A stretch of 64,000 bases of DNA from Apostichopus japonicus (taxonomy: Eukaryota > Echinodermata > Holothuroidea > Aspidochirotida > Stichopodidae). Shown piece after piece: positions 11,612 through 23,200 of the stretch. The notes beneath the pieces are model-generated. The model was not told the DNA's origin. It searched no databases and saw only the letters and a program-made list of their open reading frames with translations. Position 1 is the stretch's first letter. Every line of letters begins with the position of its first letter. A program made the position numbers and the translations under genes. The DNA lies in assembly GCF_037975245.1 (NCBI RefSeq), contig NC_092583.1, positions 16,578,764 to 16,642,763 on the forward strand, read 5' to 3'.

Positions 11612-13414
11612 TCAGCCATCCTTGAGAACATAAACAGCAAATCCTTCATCCGCTAGTAGATTGCAGTTTTCAGTTTGGTTTGTTCCATTATGTAACAGGT
11701 AACAAGTATTATGTTCCTCATCAAATATGAATGATTGGCACATCAAATTTACCATACAAAGACTACCGCATGTTATTAGGCCGAGAGCATTGCTGATCTC
11801 CTGAAGGACGCACAGTTGTATGAACACATCTTCTGTTGCTCTAGCAAACGTCACGTGATTTCGGATCGCTAAGAAAAAACAGCAATATTATTATTATTTG
11901 AATATTTGTAAGTAGGCCTATATGTTTTTAGATGTAAACAGGTATGCTCAAGGTATACGAAATGCATCTGTATTCATACACAGGGGGGTAGGAAGCTTCC
12001 AAAAAGTGGGGGGGGGGCACAACATCAGAGGGGAACTTTCTCATTCCACAACCATCACTTGTTATGCTATAAACCGATACACAGGTCATATCACTTAAAT
12101 ATATATGATATGTTAGTATGCTATCAATACTATTATGGTGCACGTGAATAATTAAAATGAAATATTAAAATTAACAAAGGCTTAAGATATCCAAAAGACA
12201 GTTCTTCATCAAAGGGGCACATTTTTTTTGCCAGTAGGGTACATTTACTGTTGGAAAAAAGTGGGGAGGGGGCACGTGCCCCAGTGCCCCCCGGCTCCTC
12301 CCCCCTGTTCATACATATGCTACACTGTCTTAAAGTAATATGCTGCTTAGTAAAACTACTTGACTTACCATCAATGCGTTTCGTTGTAGCCTCTGTTTCA
12401 CAGATAAATGGTAACATCGTGCCTGCCATCCTATCATGCCATCTAAAATCCAAAGTTCTTCTTATTCTGAAGTAGCTACTTTCATCATTGAATGATGATT
12501 CGTCGAAGTTGGTATAATTGAGTTGGTTACCGTTTCTCCAGGTGCTTGTCTCCTCTGAGTAGCCTTGTAGCCCGATCCACGGATCATCGAGGAAGTCTTC
12601 AAATGAATTCAGATAATCTTCGATGTCTTTTTGTTCTTGCTCGCTTTCAATGTAGATCAAATGACTGGACCGGAGAGCACAGTATTCATCCGCCTCCGGC
12701 AAAGTTAGTGACAAATTGAATAGAAAGTAACAGGAAGTTCTCCAAGTATGAGAAGAGCCATCGGGACAAACTGGTAATAGAGAGAGGATTGGCAATGAAG
12801 GAAAAGTCAAAGTATGAAGTAGCAGTGGTTTAATATGTCTAAATTGATATTTAATCTACAAAAACTCCACACATTTGTGATAACACGTGAACAAGGGGTA
12901 CCCTTAAATTAATCATGGCAAAATCAGATGCAATAAAATCTTCCTCCCTTAACTTCCTCGATCCCCTCCCCTTCCCTTCCCCTCCCCCGTCAAACCTTTG
13001 GTCTCTCTTCTTTCCCCTGTCTACAAAGGAGACATGTTCGATTACATTATCCCAAGTGTGAAAAGAACAAACTTCACTAAGGACCTATTAAAACCGTAAA
13101 TATTAAAGAACTGATAAGGAACTCCACCCCCCCCCCCTCTCTCGCTTAATGCTTAGTTTGATTTTCCCTTCCTCCTCTCTCCCACTTACCCGATCAAAAC
13201 TACATGGTTACATACGGAAAATAAGTTGTGGCAATATCATTGAAAACAATAGATAAAATGTTCCATGAATGGACTTGGGTTTAGAGCCTATCACTATAAG
13301 ACATGTCCTCGGAGGAATATCTATACACCAGATACCAGATATGGATCGATAAGATCCCTTCACGAAGGGGTAGGGAAACTTTGGTGAACGACATTTCACC
13401 CCCCCCCCCGTCTC
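11612..13414 (-). CDS. C-type lectin with CUB-like and PAN/apple-like exons (5' end unresolved)
   Basis: Exons on the minus strand are 13216-13414 (CUB-like), 12369-12770 (C-type lectin) and 11612-11868 (PAN/apple-like, ends TGA); phases agree at both junctions. The lectin exon starts CPDGSSHTW, has the CTLD landmarks PWIGLQG and RWHDRMAGTMLPFICE, and keeps the expected cysteines. The usual calcium/sugar motif (EPN or QPD before the WND position) is missing; the stretch is NGNQLNYTNFDESS, so classic calcium-dependent sugar binding is doubtful. The last exon has the cysteine spacing of a PAN/apple module (ITCGSLCMVNLMCQSF, then CYLLH). The CUB-like exon reads SPKFPYPFVKGSYRS and ISGIWCIDIPPRTC; its beginning crosses a run of ten G, so its acceptor is uncertain. 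A signal peptide exon was not located. Probably a secreted or surface protein, perhaps in recognition or immunity (inference). Confidence 0.65.
11981..12307. mobile_element. hAT-like MITE with perfect 8-bp target duplication
   Basis: The ends are inverted: CAGGGGGGTAGGA at the left and the complement of CAGGGGGGAGGAG at the right. The 8 bases TTCATACA occur immediately before (11973-11980) and immediately after (12308-12315). An 8-bp duplication with CAG-type ends is characteristic of hAT transposons. The inside has G/C homopolymer runs and no transposase. It sits in the lectin gene intron between the C-type lectin and PAN exons. Confidence 0.85.
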
Positions 13415-14438
13415 CTGTATTCCAGTTGTGCTCATTGCGTTTGGTACTTTGGTTGAATTAAAGAAGCAACCTCAACTTTCAGGAAATGAAAAATTGAATG
13501 TTTTATGTCACAGGTCAAACTTATCTCACCTCCCGACACAATTTCTGAGACAAGGTAAGTCACCAAAAGAGTTTGAAAACCGTAACGCAATAATATCATC
13601 ATCTGAAAAGAAAAAAGGTTATTCTGTATTAGGATGCGACCTGGGTGGGTGAGGTTTTTTTTATGGGGGGGGGGGTGGCGGTGGTGAGAACATTCACCGA
13701 TTTTAAATGATTCAATCAGCAATACCCAGTAGCCGTTGTTGTCAATATCTACACGTTTATGTACCAAAGCAAGTCAATCTCCCATGGGACACAAAGCCAG
13801 TCACAACAATGTGTAATAACGATGCATGTGACGAAAAATTGCCCTCAATCTGGCCGGAAATCTATTCCAGGTGGACGATGTCGTATTCTTCCTTGATTTA
13901 TGACCACCCTACTTGAGCAAGTCTAGAAGTGACGTCACATAGTTTTAAAAGCTGTTATGTTTTACTTTATTAGTTTCTTTGCTTAATTTCTGATAGGTCA
14001 AATAATGTGAATCGTTACCAATGTGATACTAACGTTTGTATAATGCATTATATGATGCCTTCATTTGTTGTCAGTAATATAGCGGCTTAAATTTTACCCG
14101 CAAAACACTTTGGACAGAATTTCCTGTGACATTAATTCATGGCAGTGTATTTTAGGCCTACATTTAATACAAAAACATATGTGAGTTTAACAGGTCATCA
14201 TTATTGCAACTAAATATGCTAGAACGTTAGGATAATGGTCACTCGGGTTCAAAGTCCACCACGCATTGTACCGTACCGATAATCTAAAGGGCTTTTCTTT
14301 CACAGAGACGTTAACATGCCAGGTCTAACACTCTCCAATGTTTGGGAATAAGTTATGGAGGGACAGAATCTCCACAAAAAAAAGTACTTTTAACACTTCT
14401 CTGTCAATTATTAGCAAGTTAAGAGTTGGCTGTGGTCG

Positions 14439-14604
14439 TATGGAAAACCGTTTTAACATTTAATGAATTTCAGATATCTCGAAATAATTTCAGATATCTC
14501 AAATTTAATTTAAGATATCTGAAATAGAATTTAGAAATCTGAAACAAGAATCAAATTAAGATATCTAAAATTCCCGATTAAATGTTAAAATGGCTTTCCA
14601 CATA
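14439..14604. mobile_element. Short palindromic MITE with GATATCT repeats
   Basis: The two halves are near inverted copies: TATGGAAAACCGTTTTAACA and the complement of the right end, TATGTGGAAAGCCATTTTAA, both continuing into CATTTAAT. The centre repeats the palindrome AGATATCT five times with variation. The ends are flanked by TA, which would suit a Tc1/mariner-type MITE, but TA is too short to be decisive. Confidence 0.7.
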
Positions 14605-14895
14605 GGCGAGTACTAATAACCTTTACGGTTTTGTATTTTCTCATCAGTGGCCCTAAGGCGATACGTACCCAGCTTTAACCACCGACTGAAACCGCCGCCT
14701 TACAAATATAAATAAATAAAGAGTTTTCACAACCCATTCTGTGATTAAAACTTTCTATATTTGATCCTCCTCTTACCTTTCGTTCCTGCTTTCACAAGTA
14801 TATGCAAAGTTTGTCTGGTCAATGGCGTTTTGTCCAAAGTTCGATCCGATTTTGCAACTATCTTCGCTTCTCGCCAGTGATGACGGAATTGTCAC

Positions 14896-15076
14896 CTCCC
14901 TCTGTGACAGAAATGACGATTTTCACACTCGAATTTGACAACTGAGAGATCGATAGAACCGTCTCGACATAGATCAAACATCAATGAAAAGCACTGGTTG
15001 TTACACAAACAAAATGTACAACCGCCTGGCAGTGGTGCTGTCTGGAATGCAATAAACTTTCCCGCCACTGAAGTAA
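14896..15076 (-). CDS. Candidate cysteine-rich exon upstream of the lectin gene
   Basis: An open frame lies between a good acceptor (TCTTCATCTCTAG) and a possible donor (GGGAG then GTGACA). It encodes GGCTFCLCNNQCFSLMFDLC and FECENRHFCH, a cysteine-rich, extracellular-looking sequence. It is on the same strand as the lectin exons and could be an upstream domain. However its exit phase (2) does not fit the entry phase of the CUB-like exon (0), so an intervening exon, another acceptor or a different gene would be needed. Confidence 0.35.
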
Positions 15077-15669
15077 CTAGAGATGAAGACTCGGACAAGG
15101 TCGGAGTAATTACTTGATTTCTTATTAATTTGATGATCATTTGTTGAATAAACAAATTCTATAGAGACAATGTAATATACAGGTACACGTAAAGAATTCT
15201 GAAATCACGAAGAATGTTAAAAGTTTCTTAAACAGAACAAAAGAGATGCTCGAAATTAGGAAATTCAAATTCAAGAAGAACCGTTTCGAAATTCATGAAG
15301 CGTTTCGACACAACGTGAAATCGTTGCTTACAAAACACACACGAACGCACGCACACACACAAATCACATACGAATGCGCACTCCATGCATCATGATCGCA
15401 TAGGTTTCTCTTTTCATCAAAACCAAACAAAGATTTACATGTATATTATGTCCTTTGTACTGTTTTCTGGCAAGTAACCAATAATTGAAGGAACGAGTGA
15501 ATCGTCTATACATGATCAACTATTGAAAATGGACAATATATCGACAAAACAAGAAAGAAAAAACAGCCAGCTTCATGTAGTAACTAATGAGTCAAGGCAC
15601 TATTGAATAATCAATTTTTCTTCTAGGCAATTTGAAAAATCAATGGCATGATTGAAACGTTTGTAAATA

Positions 15670-16022
15670 CAAGGGCGTAGGAACCGGGGGGGGGGCTGAA
15701 AAATGTGGGGGGGGGGGGGGGCGGAAGCATCATTCCGCCCCCCCACTCCGCAAGTCAAAAAACCCCTTTTTCATTTCCAAATGAGAAAAAAATCTCATTT
15801 GGAGTACCAAATTGCATTTAAGGCCAGGTGAAAATGCAAAATTCTTTACAAAATGGAGTGGGAGTTGAAGTGTGCTATATTGCACCAAATTGCATCTGAG
15901 GCCACCTGGAAATGCAAAAAAAATCCAAAGGGGAGGGGGACACCCCCTCCCCTTAGACCCCTCCCCCAGGCCGGCCATCAGACTTCAGCCCCCCCACTCA
16001 AAAGTACCTTCCTACGCCACTG
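15670..16022. mobile_element. hAT-like MITE with perfect 8-bp target duplication
   Basis: Terminal inverted repeats are CAAGGGCGTAGGAA at the left and the complement of CAGTGGCGTAGGAA at the right. TGTAAATA is present at 15662-15669 and again at 16023-16030. The interior has G runs up to 12 long, C runs, and two imperfect copies of an ACCAAATTGCAT / GGCCA motif. No transposase is present. It lies upstream of the lectin gene exons. Confidence 0.88.
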
Positions 16023-17604
16023 TGTAAATATAATGACTACATGACAATACGAATCTTAAAAGCGACTTAATGAAAATCATGACTTTTCTATATTTTCATT
16101 CTCTCTCTCATTAAATATTTGGAGCTGAATAGAATTCGCCAGATTTATTAACGAGTCCGTAGATTCTACAGACTGAAATCAATATTTGCAAGCTCCGCTC
16201 AACAGATCATGAGCCAAATCAAATTTCTGTTTTGTTTACGACCGTTAGGCCTAGGACTATTTTCCCTTTCGTGGCTAGCCTGTGCTAGGTCCCTTCTCTT
16301 GAATAGTTTCTTTCTTTCGGAATTACCCGGATGTAGCTTGCGAATTTGTGTCAATTCATTCCATTGCAATCATGAATAAACAGGTATTTTCAGACGTTTT
16401 CTCCGTGGAATTGGGTCAAAAAGTGGACGATACAAGTATATATAGGTAACATTTGTGTAATGTACATGTTGATATGAGCGGTCGCAGTGATTTTACGGTA
16501 AATCGTTCGCGCCATAAGGGCAACAGAAAATAAATTTCTTTCTTTCGATTGCGACAGCTTTTCTCCATTAAACCCACCTGGTCAGAGAGTTTTTAATTCG
16601 GAAGTTTGTTTTCCGAAATACATCAGCAAACACGTATTGAGACTTTAATTCAATGAGGAGTTTAGCAAACTTGAAATAGACATCAGTCCTATCTGGTATT
16701 ATTGGCCTGTAGTTCTAGTTCGAGAATAACTTCCCTACATATGGGCAAAGAGTACAAACATGTTAAACCGTTATTTACGAAGAATGACTGTACATTTTCA
16801 CTCCATCAGGAAACTGTTCAATTTGCTCTTTATTTGAGGATTTTGATGGGTATTTACAGAGTTTCTCTTATCATTCACTTAATTTTGATCTACCCTCATG
16901 TATCAACTGTCCATCACATGGGTTGGGAAAGGACTGGGGGGGGGTGGAGGCGACAATACAGAGTGAGAGAGAGGGACAAGTGGTTTGAATGAGAATATTT
17001 CATTGGATGTACTGGTCATAGCAAGGAGGGACCACATCAGATTCAACTTTCTGATTAATTAATTAACAAAGACAATGAGGAAGTAGAACAATGAAATACT
17101 GACAGCATAAAAGAAAAAAAAAATCAAATATACATATGTTTTTACAACTCTAAACAAGTCTATTTAAGTTTTCAATTTTATACAGAATAACATACAGTAT
17201 ATACAAGTTGTTTTGCACAGTTTTCCATTCATCTTTAAGAATGCACAGTTTCCACTTTCACACATCTTTTAGCATACCCTAAATTCAAAAAGCAAAAAAA
17301 TAATTAAAAAAATAATAATAAAAGATAATAGCCATTAACAGCAAGAGTTCATTGGTCATTGCATGTCTAATCTGCACAATTAATCATCTGTAAATTATTT
17401 GCAATTACAGTAGTCCATTATTAAATTTTCATCAGTTAATAGTAGTTGACCTATCAGAGGCCTCCTCCCTTCCCAACACTCCCCCCCCCGCCCTTGCCCC
17501 CCCCCACACACCCAACAAATTCGTTTGACAATCTCCTGCATTTATTGGTGAGTGTTATGCCAGTTTCTGTAGTTCAATATTGTCTTACTTTGAATTACTC
17601 TATG

Positions 17605-17667
17605 GACATATGCTGATGGTCACTGGATATATGCTGATGGTCAATGGATATATGCTGCTGGTAACAC
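17605..17667. repeat. 21-bp minisatellite, three copies
   Basis: Three successive 21-bp units are based on GATATATGCTGATGGTCAATG, with a few substitutions between them. The open frame through it merely reads the repeat. Confidence 0.8.
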
Positions 17668-19488
17668 ATGGATGGGGGTGGCTGGTTGGTAGCACCTGTG
17701 CTGTACTCTCCCTCCTCAATCTATCATTACTGGACAATTCTGAAATTCATATAATACAGTCTTAGGGAGACTACCCATGCAAACGTCTAACTCATGAAAG
17801 GAATGTGAAAACAAATATCTTATTAATTTATCATTATAGAGGTACAGGTATATAAGTTTTGTAAAACCATAATGCAAAACAAATAAGGGAGTCTTTGGTG
17901 GTTCACACACATGCAAAGAAAACAATAAGCCGTAATGGTATATGTAATATATAGAAATAGAGCAGAAAGAGAATATGTCCAATGTCAAAATCATGTCAGT
18001 TTTAGCTCACAAAGAGATACTCATTACAGCTGTGATGAAAAATATCACAAATGGAAAGTACATGTGAAACTCAAAATTGTAGCGGCAAGTTTTGAGCACA
18101 AGAAGGTTGTAAAAAAAGTAGGAATAACCAATTGCTGACTCAGCACTGTGGTTACTTAGGATAGTGACTGGACTACTCGCACAGCACTTTAATGATGACA
18201 CAACATCATAAGGGTTCAGTTACAAAGCAGCCTAATTTTATCATTCAGAGATTCAAATTTATCACATTGATTCTAAATAATTCTGTCAAAATTAGTCATG
18301 ATATTTTCATTATATGAAAGAAATATCTCTTTTATTTGAAATATTAGTTTTTAAATATCATTATTATTATAATTAGAAATAAATAAAAGGTTTCATTAGA
18401 GACTGGTTTGCAATTCATTGAAAATTTAACAAAGAAACTCCAAAAGCTGCTTTAAAGTTTTAAGTTACATCTTAATGGCACAAATGTAAGTGATAATGAA
18501 ATCATCGCAGGAAGGATGTAAGCTTCCACATTCAAGATGCAATTACACTATGAAAATTGGTGTAGAGCCACATTGGGCCCCAGAGGCAATTATATTACCA
18601 GGCCCTCTTTTTGAGGTCTTTAATTTTCTGTAAGTATACTATGTAAATATGCATCCATTAGTGTTATTCCACATTGTCCCCCTGATTGAATATGATCCTC
18701 CTGGAGTCCCCTTACCCCTCCCGCCACCATAGTTAGAGAGGCTATGTGCTCTGACATTCTAGAAGGTTATGAATAACTGCAGAAAATGAAATAAGTGTTT
18801 TTCGTTTTGACATGTCTTGCTATGTTGGGAATAATATATATATATAGTTATATATATATATATAGTTATATATATAGAGTTGTCTGATCATCGCTCAAAC
18901 GTGTAAAACTCTGTGTAACAACTACTAGTGTTCCACTAGTCTCAACTAATTCTCACCTATAATTCGCTCTGTGGCTTCAGAGAGAGAGAGAGAGAGGGGA
19001 GAGTTAGGATGTTCCATTAAATGGTATTAAGACAAACATCACAAATCTTTAATTGTACATCAAAAATGATTAGTCTACACACAAAGCTCTACAACTGCTT
19101 CACTTTGCCCATAAAGAATTTATTTTCTGTGACTTCAGATCACTTTTATAATGGATGGAAGGACCTCAATGTGCCCTCCTCTGTAACAGAACCTTCTACT
19201 GATACTGTTGTAAATTAAAAGATTGCACAATAAAGTCAACAATTGAGGACATTTTGAACATTAATGAAGCCAAAATTCTAATTGCAGACACTCCGACAAT
19301 GTCATGTTAAAATTATGACTTCAGAGTAATAGAAAAAATTCAAGACATCAATCCAAAACTGAAATTAAGCATTTCCATTGGTCAAACTCACATATTCAGT
19401 CATCAAAACTAAGTCCATCATGAAAATGAATTAGATTGAAATATCTTGTATTCTTTTACATGAAATTTTCACTTGAAAGCTTAAAGGT

Positions 19489-20039
19489 CTACGGACACCT
19501 ATGAACAACATTGTCCAAATCATTCTAATAGACATTAGAAATCATGAAAATAGCTGCAACTCCCATCAAAATCTATCAAAGATTGACCATTTTAAAAGCC
19601 TTTTCTTAAGTCTAGTTTTATTTTCTGAATAAACATTAGCTAATTAAGCACATTGATGATGTACAAGGAGTGACTGCCCAATTTTCTGTTGTTATTCCTC
19701 TGGTTTTTACAACCTTTGTCTCAAGGACACTTAACACAGTTTTGTGGCCTAAGGTGATTTTTTGAAATATTTTATTGTCTTCTTTGAAAAGAGGAACATC
19801 ACATTATTCAAATGATATATGTGGGCTTGTAATTAGGGGTTAACTTATTAAGGCCTTAAATAAGAAATTTGGGTGAGTGCAACACTCCACGTGATAGTTT
19901 GCACATATTCATTGAGTTTGCTAGGTTTATCTAAACTTCAAATGTGTATATCTTGGAAATGAAAAAAGCTTTTCGAAATATTTCTACAGATTTTGAATGA
20001 GATTACCACACAAAACAAATGTGCTATAGGTGTCCGTAG
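19489..20039. mobile_element. Non-autonomous element with CTACGGACACCTAT terminal inverted repeats
   Basis: The left end reads CTACGGACACCTATGAACA and the right end is its inverted counterpart (ATAGGTGTCCGTAG). The 14 terminal bases match exactly, the interior of about 520 bp is AT-rich, and no protein is encoded. No clear target duplication was seen, so the superfamily is open. It lies about 230 bases downstream of the SLC35F5 stop and may be inside its 3' UTR. Confidence 0.75.
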
Positions 20040-20270
20040 TACTACAAGCATTACTATCGGAAGCCTTTCTTAAGGAAACATACTACATTTCATATCTACC
20101 TGAAGATCGCTAAGCTATATTTCATTGCACGCAATCAAGCCACGAGTTTACTTTGTAGACAATCTATTTACTACCACTTGTCTTCCACACCATCTTCACT
20201 ATTTTAATGTTAAACCACAAACAGTATCATGTGATATGACATTCTCCTGTTTTTGTCATATCAGCCTGTG

Positions 20271-23200
20271 TCAGCAACATTCTTGTTCCCCTTCCCTAGT
20301 ATCTGTAAGGTTATGCAGGGATATCAGACGCTCCGTTTGCTCAGGATCTTCAGGCGTACGGCTGAAATAGGAAGATGAAAAGCATGTTTTGATTTTGTAT
20401 CCAAGACACGGAAGTAAAAAACTGCAAACACCAACACATTAGGTCTGGACCGCTGCCATTTTTCATACAAGATGAACCTAGGTTAACTCTTTTTTGTATA
20501 TACTAGTTAGAGCAAATCATGACCAATGTATACACTGTAGGAGAGATGTGTAGTTTTCAGTTGGTGAAAAGCTGAATTATTTCAGTATCTCCAGAGTGAT
20601 ACCAATTATTGATTTTACATATCTGGAGTTATTTAGTTACAGTGCAATCTAAATTTGATGTAAAAAAACTAGTCCAAATTACCTCCAAAGGTGATTTGGT
20701 CGTCTGAACAGTAAAGTGGTCCTCTCCATTAAACGACCATTAAAAATTTGCCCTGGTATATATATAATACACATATATAGACTTATATATATAACAAGAG
20801 GTGATACAAGGAAGCTTCTTGATCATATCACTAGGAACAGCAGAGATCCTGAAAACATCACAGTTTACATTCATAGAAAGGTACACTGACTTATGGTATT
20901 AAAATAGCTATGAAACCAATGAACAATACATATGCAACATGTCATTAATTTTATTCACACTGAGTTCCAAAAACTGTAAGATAACTCACTGTTTCCACTT
21001 TCCCCTCCAGAGACAGCAAGTGATATGCTTGATGATCCGAAGAAGCAGTGCAAACGCTACCCAGACAGGATCCCAGTCATCGTAATAATGTAAGAGACTT
21101 ACTAATAGGAATGAGACCACCACCGGAGCACATCCGATGAAAAACAGTAAATTATATGACATCTGGCAAAAGGAAAAGTCAAAACAAGACAGATGATTAT
21201 ATTACCAATCATCATTAAAATAGGTACCAGATTTGGCCTCAAAGAGCTGTTTATACATGTTACAGTGATATAATCACTCTCAGTGCAGCTTATTTGCATG
21301 ATCCATTGTTCTTCCTCTTTCAGAAATTACATCAATGGTTCGTCAGATCAAGTGACTCGACTTAGAACCCGGCCCAAATCAGGAGGGAGTTATGAGTCAC
21401 CTCAGAAAATATGCTTCCAATTTTCCTTCAATTTTGTTCAGAGAAGTATTAATCATTACTAGAAGATCTATTGCATGCAAACACATATAAGAATTTAGGA
21501 AAATAAATACTTATATAAACAATTTAAACCTAAGCAAGTGAAGGCAACTTCATTATCAGTGGTGTTACTAAATGAGTATTCTAAACATACCACATCTTGT
21601 TGTGAGTTAAGTTATTAGAAGAGATACATAAGTATTTCGTTTACATTTGATTTGCTACCAGAAAACAACAGAAAAAAACTTAGGTTTATTAATCCAGACT
21701 TTGGTCCAAAATTTGACAATAATTGGTGTAATATCCAAATATTTGAACCCAAAAAATGACTTTTTTTATTGAAATAAAATAATTGAAGTAATGATTTGAT
21801 ATTAATATCATCCAGGGGTAAAACAAGTTAAAACAATTTTATCCTGTAACCATTGGTTTAACTCTAGAATGGTTCTATGAAATAACTGAACTGATGACTG
21901 CTATAATTAAAGAAATAACTGACTCATTAAACAGACACAAGAAGTTTGATGTATTGATATTTCTTTCTGACTTTTGGCTTCAGACAAAAAAAAAACTAGT
22001 CTAGCTTATTCGACACACTGCAAACAAGGATTTATGTTCTAAATAAACAACTAAAACCTTTTGCGTAATAAACCAATTATAAAGTCGCTAGAGCATGTAG
22101 ATTTTTGACTGTTCATCCTACGGGAACATGTAACAATACAAAACAGGTCCAAGCCATTTGATGCATCTCTCCTTAAAATATCAATGAAACTACTCAATTA
22201 ATAAAAATTTACTAAATTAATAAATGACTACTAAATTAATAAAATATCAAAAATAATCACAAGGATTCATAGAACTTACATCGCTGTAATAGATTTCTAC
22301 CAACACGGTGAGAGGAATTGTGAGGCTAAGCGATAGTGTACCTATTAGTGAGGATGTCAAGAAACAACCCCTGAGGAACAGAAAAGAAAAAACACTAGTT
22401 AAAGGTATTGAAGACTCTGAAAAAGCTTTCCTTTGCTTGCAAGTGAAGTTTTTTTCTTGTCACTACAAAATGGAGACAGTAATAAAAAGTGATACCTTTT
22501 TATCTTTTATCTAGACCTGAGATGTCCATCGCTGCTATGTACACTGTGTTATGGGTATTGACCATAGCTGCATGTATTGACTGTACACTAGTGTCTAATT
22601 ACCGACGGTAGCAAGCTGTGTGTGTATTTTCTGGAATCGGTGGTGTCTAACACTTCTGTTACACCTCATTCGAAACTAGGTCAGATTACCGGCATCAGAC
22701 GTTTCTTTGTGCACGAGTCTTCACACCCTTTAAAGCACAATCCATCATATTTTTCCATTTCAAAAATATTTCAATAACTACATTATTATCAAGCACAGCA
22801 TGGATGTAGCATTGCAATTGACACAAAACCTTTCTCACCAACCAAGTATCTTTGAGCGTGTCATAAAGTGTTTAAAAAACAAGGTTCAATTTGATGAAAC
22901 TCACCACAGCCACAGGACCTCAGACAAGACCGTTCCGAATAGACCATTTAATACAAGGTAAACCCAGACCTTCCAGGAGGGAAACTCAAACGTCTCAAAA
23001 GATGAATAATGAAGAACAAATATACCGGGCCAGATTAAGATGAAGTTAAAAAGTCCAACAAACCCTGAGGAAAAAAATTAAATGAATATATACATAAAAA
23101 TAACTGAAACAACACACAGAAATGTAAGAAGAAGATTAGTACAAACTGAATTTGGGGGTGGTTTGGGGGTGGGGGGGAGGGGGAGGAAGTATAATTAAAG

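Larger units (their letters stand above)
15077..20270. other. Gene-free stretch between the lectin gene and the SLC35F5 stop codon
   Basis: No coding exon could be supported on either strand. The stretch holds a hAT-like MITE (15670-16022), a CA-rich run near 15345, a 21-bp minisatellite (17605-17667), AT microsatellites near 18835, and a 551-bp inverted-repeat element (19489-20039). The part next to 20270 is probably the 3' UTR of the SLC35F5 homologue, since several minus-strand AATAAA hexamers occur (for example near 19616 and 19771), but I could not choose the end. Confidence 0.5.

Noticed and set aside
13432-13767. 111-codon minus-strand frame upstream of the CUB-like exon
   Set aside because: It crosses poly-C/G tracts; only a 15-nt exon would be bounded by splice sites, so it cannot be supported.
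14220-14270. GGTTCAAAGTCC, resembling a tRNA B box
   Set aside because: No A box at proper distance and no cloverleaf.
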